A DNA stretch of 64,000 nt from Acridotheres tristis (lineage: Eukaryota > Chordata > Aves > Passeriformes > Sturnidae). The stretch spans positions 9,342,479-9,406,478 of the forward strand of contig CM072899.1 in assembly GCA_037013685.1 (NCBI GenBank), read 5' to 3'. Within the stretch, counting starts at the first letter, position 1. Every line of letters starts with the position of its first letter. Below the pieces are notes generated by a model. The model made no database searches. It saw nothing but the letters and a program-made list of their open reading frames with translations, and was not told the DNA's origin. Positions 48,101-54,330 of this stretch are shown one piece after another. A program made the position numbers and the translations under genes.

Positions 48101-50164
48101 AACATACTGTTCTGCTAAGGACCTGAAATACCCTTGGTGCAAACAGGGTGCTCATAGTCACAGAGCCTTATACCAGGACACTGCACCCAGGAGAGTGCTG
48201 CTGCCCTGTGTTTGTATCACTGTTCCTGATTTTGCAGCCAGTGTGGCTGCCAGATGGTGAGAATTCAGGGTCACAGCCACTTTAGGACATATTTTTATCC
48301 TGCAACATCCCATCATGCTTTTGTCACTGAACTTAAAGGATTATGACCTCTTACAGCTCTGGAGAAAAAGAGACATCTCAGGAAAAGGTCCTTCTTGTGC
48401 CCAAAAAATTTCTGCAGGACTAAAGCAGTCTATAACAAACTGCGATTTCCACAGAATCACAAAATTATTAAGGTTGGAAGGGATTTATGGAGACCATCTA
48501 GTCCAACCCCTCTGCCAAAGCAGGGTCACTTAAAACCTGTTACACAGGAACACATCCAGGAGGGTTCAGAACATGTCTTTGTTGACACTTGGTTTTGCTA
48601 ATGTTCCTTTTTGTTCCTAAGTGCCCTTGCAGGAAGCTGTTGTGAGGTGCACTTCACCATAAGCAACAGAGACCCAGCACACCCCTAAAATTCCCTTCCT
48701 AACACCCAGGAGCACGTACACATGCTCCTCTCCCTCCCTGCAGTGCAGAGCAGGAGATGACACAGATAAAGAACGACTTGAAGAGCAGCTTCAGTGTTCT
48801 TGCCTGGTATTGCCACAGGACAAGCCTCAGGGCCAGGTCACACCAGATGCTCTTCCCACTGCCACATACAGTTCCTCTCCCTCTGCAAGGAATCCTGCCC
48901 ATGTGGGATACAACAGACTGAGCCCAAAGGCTTTTAACCCAGATTTCAACAACCATCTGTGTAAGCAAGATAACTTCAGGAACAACACAAGAACACGCTG
49001 CAGGCTGCTCAAAAGCGCAAAGCCACTTACCGCTGGCAGCTGGACACAGTTGGAACTGACATCATATTCAATATATGCCACTTCAGTCCCTTCTTCTGAC
49101 TTCCCATCTCTCATGTAACAAACATCCCTAGTCCAGTTGGTCAGGCGATCCACCTCCTCCATGGCGTAGACACAGAGTGCAGACTCCTCGCTCAGTTTTC
49201 CAGAAGAAGCCTGCCAGGCAGAGAAAGCTGCGAACAGCACTTCCCCCTTGGTGTCCAGCTGCCCCTGGGCCAGCTCCCTTCCCGGCTGGGTGACATAGGC
49301 TGCTTGCAAGAGGCTGTAAGTGTTGGCTTTGCTCTGGCAGAGCAGAGGTAACTCCACGTACGAGTAATAGTGGGAGTCATCCAGGCAGATGCGCGAGATG
49401 TAGGTCTTGTACTCCCGCGACTGGGATTTGAGGTCCCGTCGGTAGAAGAGGAAATACACACTGGAACGGTAAGTGAAGGATTTAATGAAATGGTGGTTGT
49501 ACTCTGACAGCCGGCCCACAGCCAGTTTTGCTGTTTCTTCATAGGAGAAAATGGAGTGAGAGTCAGTTGCTTGAACATCCCCTCCGTGGGCCCTGAGATT
49601 CCGGGTTGTGATGGGAGGAATCCCTCCTCCCACTCCTCGGCTGGTGTACCCTCGTCCCACAAACAGCAAGGGCACCTCATCCTTCGAGTAGGCGATGAGT
49701 CCCACAGTGGTGATATTGGGATCATTGGCAGCAACGTACTGAGTGTCACCAGGGCTCTCTGGGCGGAACAAGACGTGGTCGATGGACGCCAGGCTCCTCT
49801 TCTCACAGATTCCCTGGTGGACACTGCCACACACAATTAGCTCCTTCTGCACAGTGTTCACCAGCAGCAGCTTGTTGTGATTGTCAGTGTGGTGTGCCTG
49901 AGGGCACTCCAGCTTTGAGACCGGGGGGAGGCAATCCTTACTGTCCAGAACTGGTCCAGTCTGAACCATGTTCTCCAACAGCAGGTCAGATGTCAGCTGA
50001 AAGAGGAAGTTGGTGGCCCCCAAGTAAATGGTCCCAGATTCCAAGTCCATGGACAGGTGGAGGAATTTTGTAGCATTGTGTGAGAATGTGACATACTGCA
50101 GTCCCCGTGGAATTGATGCTCCCAAGAAACAGAGAACAGGAAGAAAGAATGTTCCCAGAGGCAT
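15073..50164 (-). CDS. PLXNB1: Plexin-B1 (semaphorin-4D receptor), complete CDS in 36 exons
   Basis: Single-pass receptor for class 4 semaphorins (Sema4D in mammals). Its cytoplasmic GAP acts on Ras/Rap-type GTPases, it binds Rac/Rnd through an inserted RBD, and it recruits PDZ-RhoGEF/LARG through a C-terminal PDZ ligand (family knowledge). Seen here: signal peptide (about residues 1-21), sema (to about 480), PSI1 (about 487-540), PSI2 (about 649-685), a P/S/T-rich exon (686-973), PSI3 (1088-1143), three IPT domains (about 1144-1471), basic sites RRRR and RWRR (1363-1373), one membrane helix (about 1558-1579), then the juxtamembrane segment and GAP/RBD/GAP to residue 2204, ending VTDL. All 36 exons join in phase and total 6,615 nt. 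The motif [10 protein letters not shown] and the P/S/T exon fit plexin-B1 rather than B2 or B3. Start chosen at ATG 50164-50162. An SRPK gene follows in the same orientation. Confidence 0.95.
15737..15811 (-). CDS. PLXNB1: PLXNB1 coding exon 35: GAP domain C-terminal helix
   Basis: Residues 2146-2170, phase 0 to 0. Reads [20 protein letters not shown] then KYYDQ. Acceptor aacag, donor gtgcgt (weaker than its neighbours). Confidence 0.95.
16167..16242 (-). CDS. PLXNB1: PLXNB1 coding exon 34: GAP domain
   Basis: Residues 2120-2145, phase 2 to 0. Reads [20 protein letters not shown] then AELSR. The final codon is CGG (Arg), where human plexin-B1 has Trp in LSWNYSG (from memory). Donor gtaaat. 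Confidence 0.93.
16325..16389 (-). CDS. PLXNB1: PLXNB1 coding exon 33: GAP domain
   Basis: Residues 2099-2120, phase 0 to 2. Reads [20 protein letters not shown] then E. The acceptor is caag. The intron after it is only 82 nt (16243-16324), the shortest found in either gene. Confidence 0.94.
17027..17174 (-). CDS. PLXNB1: PLXNB1 coding exon 32: GAP domain with third arginine
   Basis: Residues 2049-2098, phase 2 to 0. Reads [20 protein letters not shown] and [16 protein letters not shown]. The Arg of PLRFW (about residue 2053) is the third GAP arginine of the family. Donor gtgagt. Confidence 0.96.
17411..17571 (-). CDS. PLXNB1: PLXNB1 coding exon 31: GAP domain, second segment
   Basis: Residues 1996-2049, phase 0 to 2. 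Reads [33 protein letters not shown] and ETIHIWKTN. Donor gtgagg. Confidence 0.95.
17925..18091 (-). CDS. PLXNB1: PLXNB1 coding exon 30: RBD to second GAP segment
   Basis: Residues 1940-1995, phase 1 to 0. Reads [40 protein letters not shown] and RLLSMK. Acceptor tttag, donor gtgaga. Confidence 0.95.
18360..18600 (-). repeat. Probable degenerate CR1 LINE fragment
   Basis: The plus strand reads like the reverse complement of the CR1 3' region (gaagaagttttgttccatatccaatttgaatctc..., the conserved 'ccaatctaaacctc' block), so the element lies on the minus strand inside PLXNB1 intron 29. It is strongly diverged, and the boundaries are approximate. Confidence 0.45.
18821..18905 (-). CDS. PLXNB1: PLXNB1 coding exon 29: end of RBD
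   Basis: Residues 1912-1939 plus one base, phase 0 to 1. Reads [20 protein letters not shown] then NQDYIPGE. Acceptor tgcag, donor gtgagt. Confidence 0.93.
19572..19675 (-). CDS. PLXNB1: PLXNB1 coding exon 28: Rho-GTPase-binding domain
   Basis: Residues 1877-1911, phase 1 to 0. Reads [20 protein letters not shown] and RLNTLQHYK. Acceptor tgtag, donor gtcaga. Confidence 0.95.
20541..20718 (-). CDS. PLXNB1: PLXNB1 coding exon 27: Rho-GTPase-binding domain
   Basis: Residues 1818-1877, phase 0 to 1. Begins [14 protein letters not shown] (a variable loop), then [20 protein letters not shown] and RPDPDTLDL, part of the ubiquitin-like RBD that binds Rac1/Rnd1. Donor gtgagc. Confidence 0.94.
21189..21335 (-). 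CDS. PLXNB1: PLXNB1 coding exon 26: GAP domain to RBD boundary
   Basis: Residues 1769-1817, phase 0 to 0. Reads [20 protein letters not shown] and [19 protein letters not shown]. Acceptor gccag, donor gtaagc. Confidence 0.95.
21872..21938 (-). CDS. PLXNB1: PLXNB1 coding exon 25: GAP domain
   Basis: Residues 1746-1768, phase 2 to 0. Reads [20 protein letters not shown] then VR. Acceptor tttcag, donor gtgagc. Confidence 0.95.
22434..22612 (-). CDS. PLXNB1: PLXNB1 coding exon 24: GAP domain with arginine pair
   Basis: Residues 1687-1746, phase 0 to 2. Reads [20 protein letters not shown] and ends NPKLMLRR. The LMLRR arginine pair is the conserved GAP arginine motif of plexins (family knowledge), and here it is intact, so catalysis is expected. 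Confidence 0.96.
22801..23018 (-). CDS. PLXNB1: PLXNB1 coding exon 23: GAP domain, first segment
   Basis: Residues 1614-1686, phase 1 to 0. Reads [34 protein letters not shown] and [13 protein letters not shown]. Acceptor ctcag, donor gtaatg. Confidence 0.96.
23550..23650 (-). CDS. PLXNB1: PLXNB1 coding exon 22: juxtamembrane helix
   Basis: Residues 1580-1613, phase 2 to 1. Reads [20 protein letters not shown] then [12 protein letters not shown], the conserved cytoplasmic coiled helix of plexin-B proteins. Donor gtcagt. Confidence 0.96.
24030..24178 (-). CDS. PLXNB1: PLXNB1 coding exon 21: transmembrane helix
   Basis: Residues 1531-1580, phase 0 to 2. The hydrophobic run [20 protein letters not shown] (about 1559-1578) is followed by YRRKSK, a positive stop-transfer segment, giving a type I topology. 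Donor gtaaga. Confidence 0.96.
24512..24688 (-). CDS. PLXNB1: PLXNB1 coding exon 20: membrane-proximal extracellular domain
   Basis: Residues 1472-1530, phase 0 to 0. Reads [20 protein letters not shown] then [16 protein letters not shown]. Acceptor tttcag, donor gtaggg. Confidence 0.95.
25917..26159 (-). CDS. PLXNB1: PLXNB1 coding exon 19: IPT domain 3 end
   Basis: Residues 1391-1471, phase 0 to 0. Begins [19 protein letters not shown], then [12 protein letters not shown], and ends [13 protein letters not shown]. Acceptor acttag, donor gtaaga. Confidence 0.94.
27263..27431 (-). CDS. PLXNB1: PLXNB1 coding exon 18: IPT domain 3 start with convertase-type site
   Basis: Residues 1334-1390, phase 2 to 0. 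Reads [20 protein letters not shown], then RRRR (1363-1366) and RWRR (1370-1373) before IIPD. Human plexin-B1 is cleaved by proprotein convertases in the aligned RRRR-VVPE segment (family knowledge). The exon is CpG-rich around the arginine codons. Confidence 0.94.
27614..27790 (-). CDS. PLXNB1: PLXNB1 coding exon 17: IPT domain 2 end
   Basis: Residues 1275-1334, phase 2 to 2. Reads LACQTSP... [18 protein letters not shown]. Acceptor is the less common aag, donor gtaaaa. Confidence 0.92.
28384..28520 (-). CDS. PLXNB1: PLXNB1 coding exon 16: IPT domain 2 start
   Basis: Residues 1230-1275, phase 0 to 2. Reads [20 protein letters not shown] then [17 protein letters not shown]. Acceptor ttctag, donor gtaaga. 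Confidence 0.93.
29350..29530 (+). repeat. Possible ancient CR1-like fragment
   Basis: The stretch 'aaaacatttctccacacaatgcacagg' then 'ttggacttgctgccaccagctgctgaagg' resembles the old CR1 block 'acacagcgtgtag...actcactgccacaagatgttg'. Weak; it sits in PLXNB1 intron 15. Confidence 0.3.
29885..29990 (-). CDS. PLXNB1: PLXNB1 coding exon 15: IPT domain 1 end
   Basis: Residues 1194-1229, phase 2 to 0. Reads IVCVTGGS... [18 protein letters not shown], matching human VEVPGRGRGVSEHDFAYQ. Acceptor ctgcag, donor gtaaca. Confidence 0.94.
31826..31977 (-). CDS. PLXNB1: PLXNB1 coding exon 14: IPT domain 1
   Basis: Residues 1144-1194, phase 0 to 2. Reads [20 protein letters not shown] then LG, the typical IPT GG-T-x-IxGxxLG motif, and ends VDAQEYEIS. 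Donor gtagag. Confidence 0.95.
32997..33163 (-). CDS. PLXNB1: PLXNB1 coding exon 13: PSI domain 3
   Basis: Residues 1088-1143, phase 1 to 0. Reads [20 protein letters not shown] then [11 protein letters not shown], ending [11 protein letters not shown] cysteine spacing is intact. Donor gtgagt. Confidence 0.95.
33416..33509 (-). CDS. PLXNB1: PLXNB1 coding exon 12: Ig-like region before PSI3
   Basis: Residues 1057-1087 plus one base, phase 0 to 1. Reads [20 protein letters not shown] then [11 protein letters not shown]. Acceptor ttgcag, donor gtagga. Confidence 0.92.
34474..34596 (-). CDS. PLXNB1: PLXNB1 coding exon 11: Ig-like region before PSI3
   Basis: Residues 1016-1056, phase 0 to 0. Reads [20 protein letters not shown] and ends YITCQMNQ. 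Acceptor ctgcag, donor gtgagt. Confidence 0.93.
35688..35813 (-). CDS. PLXNB1: PLXNB1 coding exon 10: Ig-like region before PSI3
   Basis: Residues 974-1015, phase 0 to 0. Reads [20 protein letters not shown] then [10 protein letters not shown], aligning with the human CPCVESVQGSTLMPV segment. Acceptor tttcag, donor gtagtc. Confidence 0.92.
35936..36799 (-). CDS. PLXNB1: PLXNB1 coding exon 9: Pro/Ser/Thr-rich (mucin-like) exon
   Basis: 288 codons (residues 686-973), phase 0 to 0. Almost all P, S, T, A and V for about 230 residues, so likely densely O-glycosylated (inference). It then becomes acidic and ends [14 protein letters not shown]... [13 protein letters not shown], which identifies plexin-B1. 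The acceptor could be tctag (exon end 36799) or gcccag six bases later (36793). Both keep frame, and the first has the better pyrimidine tract. Human plexin-B1 has a P/S/T-rich stretch in the same place. Confidence 0.9.
37395..37503 (-). CDS. PLXNB1: PLXNB1 coding exon 8: PSI domain 2
   Basis: About residues 649-685, phase 2 to 0. Reads [20 protein letters not shown]... followed by THKATC, with the PSI cysteine and tryptophan spacing. Acceptor tccag, donor gtgagt. Only 98 nt of intron separate it from exon 7. Confidence 0.94.
37602..37710 (-). CDS. PLXNB1: PLXNB1 coding exon 7: linker before PSI2
   Basis: About residues 613-649, phase 1 to 2. Reads [13 protein letters not shown]... [14 protein letters not shown]. 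The SFYDC strand is a plexin-B landmark. Acceptor tttcag, donor gtgagc. Confidence 0.92.
38960..39300 (+). repeat. Ancient CR1-like LINE fragment
   Basis: Includes 'ctaaggccctaatgagatctcatttagaaaacagtgt' and a following block about a purine-rich 'agagagggaataacaatacagtcaag', like the CR1 segment 'ggccctcattag...gtgttcag...gcagagaagggcaacaaagatg'. Diverged, with approximate ends, inside PLXNB1 intron 6. Confidence 0.4.
40512..40668 (-). CDS. PLXNB1: PLXNB1 coding exon 6: Ig-like linker between PSI1 and PSI2
   Basis: About residues 561-613, phase 0 to 1. It has no internal ATG near its start. Reads [11 protein letters not shown]... [17 protein letters not shown], matching the human plexin-B1 segment between REVFLSV and PRGAD. 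Acceptor gacag, donor gttagt. Confidence 0.92.
41368..41500 (-). CDS. PLXNB1: PLXNB1 coding exon 5: PSI domain 1 end and linker
   Basis: About residues 516-560, phase 2 to 0. Reads [10 protein letters not shown]... QWLWSF... and [11 protein letters not shown], matching the plexin-B1 segment after PSI1. Acceptor ctgcag, donor gtgagt. Confidence 0.93.
41927..42027 (-). CDS. PLXNB1: PLXNB1 coding exon 4: PSI domain 1, first half
   Basis: Residues 483-516, phase 0 to 2. Cysteine pattern C-x5-C-x2-C ending [11 protein letters not shown], the classic PSI signature. Acceptor gacag, donor gtaaga. Confidence 0.94.
43807..43935 (-). CDS. PLXNB1: PLXNB1 coding exon 3: end of sema domain
   Basis: Residues 440-482, phase 0 to 0. 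Starts [14 protein letters not shown] and ends LFVMTQSM, the last sema strand region. Acceptor ttgcag, donor gtaaga. Confidence 0.94.
44328..44510 (-). CDS. PLXNB1: PLXNB1 coding exon 2: sema domain
   Basis: Residues 379-439, phase 0 to 0. Begins [16 protein letters not shown] and contains [17 protein letters not shown], both typical of plexin-B1 sema. Donor gtagga. Confidence 0.95.
44511..49030 (-). other. PLXNB1: PLXNB1 intron 1 of the coding region
   Basis: A 4.5-kb intron between sema exons. It holds the CR1 fragment at 48451-48600 and a long T-run with a short GTT repeat near 45870-45920. No further exon seen. Confidence 0.6.
48451..48600 (-). repeat. CR1 LINE 3'-end fragment (avian type)
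   Basis: The plus strand carries acagaatcacaaaattattaaggttggaag followed by a block with the 'atctagtccaacccc' and 'aaagcagggtcac' signatures, the reverse complement of a typical avian CR1 3' end. It is truncated at its 5' side near 48600 and sits in PLXNB1 intron 1 (between coding exons 1 and 2). Confidence 0.8.
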
Positions 50165-50174
50165 GGTAAACACT
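49031..50174 (-). CDS. PLXNB1: PLXNB1 coding exon 1: start codon, signal peptide, most of sema domain
   Basis: A pyrimidine-rich acceptor (ttgcag) ends at 50175, leaving a 10-nt 5' UTR tail (50165-50174) before ATG 50164-50162 (A at -3). Residues 1-378. The first 21 residues form a hydrophobic signal peptide ([17 protein letters not shown]...), followed by sema beta-propeller blades with N-glycosylation sequons such as NATK, NITT and NWTR. Donor gtaagt at 49030, phase 0. Reading past the donor to 48827 is intron. Confidence 0.96.
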
Positions 50175-53100
50175 CTGCAAGAGAGGAAAGGCTATTATAT
50201 TTCCTTGGAGCCAAGAGTAAAGGTTAACACTCAAAATCCTTCAATAGCACCCACAGCAAGAGGCCTTCAGGAGTACCACAGATTTAATTCAGTCATCTAC
50301 ACATCCAGATGACAGGTGCAGCATTCTCAGGAGAAGGTGCAATACTGCAAGTAAATGCAACATTGAAGCTGACTACTACTCTTGTAACATCAGAAAAATC
50401 CACATTTAACTCAACTCCTATACAGCTGAGCTATGATGCTGTATTGGAAGTTCTCCAGGACAGGACCAAATTTCCATAGGAGCCAGCACATTGCATATGG
50501 TGTTAATGAGCAACACCACAGCAAAACAAACTTTTAAGACAAACACAACCTGCAGGACCATTGTTTAAATAAACTGCAGCTGAGATCCAATGTAGAGCAA
50601 ACTTATAAGCCCTTCACCCTGTATTTGATCTAGATATCATAATTAAACCCTCTCTTTTGTTATCACATATGGCTATCAACAGCTTCTTGTGGGTCTAAGG
50701 CTGTTCCACTCACACTTCAAAAGAAACCTTCCCATGCCATCTCTGCCACTGAGCATCACCCACCCAAGCAGAACCTGGGTGCCAGGATGAGGCCTCTGGA
50801 GTATCAGTCACATCAGCTCCCAGCCTCTCCCCAGGGCCACCAGTTTGCCTCCAGTCTGGCCAAGCCAGACTCTGTGGGATCCTGTCTCCTTGGGAAGTTA
50901 CACAGAACATCCACGTGAGGGGCAGACCACCTTTACCAGTTCACCTGTTACTGCACTCTCTGGGGTAGAAATCTCTTACTGGCACTCATTTCCCCACAGC
51001 ACTTCTCCTAATACTGTGAAATGTGATTTAAACATGCCTGTTTTGTGGACAATGCTCCATTCCTTCCCTCTCCCGTGTCTCAAGGTGCAAGCAAGGCCAG
51101 GCAGGGTGGATGTTGGACAGACCCAGGGAACCATCAGACCTGTTCAACTCCTCTCCAGAGGATATTTAGATCAACTCCTTTTGAAACCTACTGTGATCCA
51201 CTCAAGCCATGCCACGGATAGGAACAGCTGCTCTGGACAATATGGGGAACCTCACAGCACGGTAGAAATGCAGTAATAAGTACCTGCAACATTTAGATTA
51301 ATGCTTTCCCCATGGAGAAAGGAAACAGCTGCAAGTACTCAATAATTTACTATGAGCACCACCTCATTTAAATTGAGAAGTAGGTGGTGATGCAGCTGTG
51401 AATCTACTTCCTTCCTCCCCTCCCTCCCTCTTGCAGACAGGGTATCAAAGCTGCATAGAGCTACACAGCTGCCAAGCTGGGTCAGAGGCTCCACGGAGCT
51501 GATGAGTACAGTATCTCCTCCAGAACTGGCCTGTAATCTGCTGTGCTCATTTTGGCAACTCAGCTCCTCAGGGGTGATATTAATTTTGTAGTTAAAGTTA
51601 AGAAAACTATCATCACTTCCCTCCTAGGGCATCAGCCCTCTTGGGTCTTCGTGGTAAGCTGAAAGTGCTTTAAGCTGAGAAGTGCTTAAAGCACAAAGGT
51701 AAAAAAGATCTGCAGCATTTAAAGAGTAAACTACTCCAGCACTTACTGCAGAACTTCACCAATTCAGGTCACAAACTTCTCAATCCAAAAACTGTCTTAT
51801 ACTCATTCTATATAATGCCCAGCACACAATGTGCAGAAAACACAGTAGCAATGCTGAGAACAGTAGCTGTAAGACTCTAGATCCATCTTCTACTTCCTTG
51901 CTATAGCAAAAAAAACCCCACAGAAGTCTGCTTTCCAGCTCCTTTGTCAGTAAAACTGGCATCTTTGCTCTACCTAAAGACCAGCTGAGAGGATTAGTTT
52001 ACTTGTGAAATCCAGCGGATGGAAGGTATTATAAAAACAAGACTTTATTAAATATAGGCTTTGTGAAGCTCTGGAAATGCTCCACTTCACACGGTTCTTG
52101 TAGGTAAGTAGGCAGCACTGTCAGGATATGGCCAGGCTCAGGAATGCCGGCTCTGGGCTGGCAGCTTTCCCCCAGAGCACACAGCCACTGATTCACACCA
52201 CACCAGCGCCGTGTTTAGGCTACGTGCACACTGGGGTTTTTGTTTGCCCTGATAATGGACACTTAGTGCTTTCTGCTTCAGAGCCATGAACACACTCTGC
52301 TTCACCCAGACTGGCAAACAGCCCTGAACTACCCTAGCAGTCTCTTTTCCAGGGTGGTAAGTGAATGCATTCTAGCACCTGGGAGATGTAACATGGGAAA
52401 AGCCAGCAAGGAGATACAGACAGACTGAAGAAAGGAGATCTCATTTGACTCTATCCCCTCAGGTTTACATCAGCAGAAAAGATTTTGCTCCAACTCCCAC
52501 ATGTCAGTTATTTTCAATGCTTTTTCACTATTTCTATTGGAAAGTACTTGATTTAAGGAACCCCTTAACCACACAGCTATCTCTGTACCTCTGCACTGCC
52601 ATCATGCAGATGTCACAATGGCTTGTGCGACTGTCTGGAGTCTCCTCAGTTTCAAAGCTGAAAATGCTGCAAACAAAACAATAGGCTGATGGCCATCCAA
52701 CAGCAGGAGCTTGACTATGTTGTGAACAGCAACAATGACATGGAGAAGAGGATCTTTGATCTGGAAGCAGCTGAGAATCACAAGACGTCATTATACTACA
52801 CCACTCTGAGGAATCTGTAATCTTCTTTTCAGCTAATGCAACCTTCCTCTGCCAGCACTTACACAGTAAAATTGGCATGTGTCTCCAGGATTTATGGATT
52901 CTGGAAACAGTGGCTTTCTGGCTAGAGGTTATGCCTACAAGCTGCATGACTCTGCTCTGTGTCCCACAGAGCCCCAGTGGCAACCACCAGGGTAGAACTA
53001 ACCAGTACTTCAGCTCAAAGCCCAGCACATGACACTACTCCAGCAACATGGATCTTGTTACAAGCTCATCGATCTGTATTTGAACCTATCCCAAATATCT

Positions 53101-53559
53101 CACTGAAAGCATTTTACCCATTGGAGCACCTCTACTGGAAAGAGGTTGGAAAATCAACTAGTCCTTAATTCCAGCAGACTATAATCAGAGCTTGCTGTGG
53201 TCAAGGCTCTAACATATAGCTACTCTTTTTTCAGTCACCAATATCCCCCTGGAAGTCACTTTGTTTAGAGTTAATCCTTAAATGTGATTCAGGTAAGAAA
53301 CTACTGTCTGGTCCTCATGACTGTGAGAACAGAGCAAACAAACCAAAACGGTAGTACAGCATGTTCTGGTTCTAATCACCCTGCACAATAGATAAACACT
53401 GAATATAATGCTCTTTGTTGCTCTTTACTACAGACCCATTAGCAAATGAACTTGTATTTATTGCTAGGTGAGTAAACATACATTAGAAATGAGCAAGACT
53501 GTGCGGCTATCAGTATAGAAGCATTTGCACCGTACAAGAGAATAGAGGGGAAAATAACC

Positions 53560-54330
53560 CCAGCAGCGTCTTTTATTCCATTTTCCAAGTTGTTGCTCAA
53601 GCACAGGCATCACTGCCTTTTTTATGCTTGCCTTTCAGTTAAGCCCATCACAACCTCTCCGGGAGGACAGGAAGGAGGAGGATAACCTACATTTAAATCT
53701 GATGGTTTCATGACAGGCTACACTACGGAGCTCTTTATGGATTTACTGAACCATTCTGCTTCCTGTGCTCACTGCTAGTGTATCACACAGCTGTTGCAGA
53801 CAGATTGCACTAAAAGTGTGTAGCCTTTAATTAATTCTGAATGCAATTGCCAAGGTTTAAAGATTCTTTTTAAATATCCCATTTTTTTGATGAATTCTCG
53901 TTAAATAGGAAAATACTCCAGACAATACTCTGAACATTGCCTCTAACTCACCGCAAAATATTAATATCCAAATAATACTGCTGAGTTTCATTTATTTAAT
54001 CTGGATCACAACAGAAGGGCTGGAGGATTAGTCAATTCTGCCACAGAATATTTATATCACAGCCACGTAACAACAACCAGTAACATTAAAGCAATGGCAC
54101 TTCTTTGTTACTTAAAATTTGAAGTAAGACCCTGTTTTCTGTAGCATTATTTTTACCTCTCTGACCGCACGTATCCCTCTGAGAAACTTTACTTATTTAT
54201 TAAAGAAACAAACCCAGAACTCATTTGGGCACATTTTAACAGCGTATCAACACATAGAGATTATTCCAATCCTCACAGATTATTTCCCTAATACCACATT
54301 CTATCCTCCAAACATAGAGAGGTCAGCTCC
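53560..54330. promoter_or_regulatory. Candidate non-coding regulatory element upstream of PLXNB1
   Basis: An AT-rich, non-repetitive stretch with several homeodomain-type cores (TTAATTAATT at about 53827-53836; TTTATTTAATC near 53990; AATATTAATATC near 53955) and no coding potential. It looks like a conserved non-coding element by texture only; no alignment was possible. Confidence 0.25.

Noticed and set aside
48827..49030. Open frame running past sema exon 1
   Set aside because: A consensus donor (gtaagt) sits at 49030, and the next residues [11 protein letters not shown] are found at 44510 in phase, so this is intron read-through.
49192..49836. 214-codon minus-strand frame inside exon 1
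   Set aside because: Out-of-frame shadow of the sema coding exon.
15073..50164. Assigning the plexin as PLXNB3 because an SRPK gene follows it
   Set aside because: The P/S/T-rich exon, [10 protein letters not shown] and LDYQYD motifs and the general match to remembered human plexin-B1 point to B1. Synteny alone would mislead here.
50165..50173. Start of plexin-B1 at a GTG codon at 50173
   Set aside because: GTG lies at the splice acceptor; the ATG at 50164 has an A at -3 and is followed by a good signal peptide.
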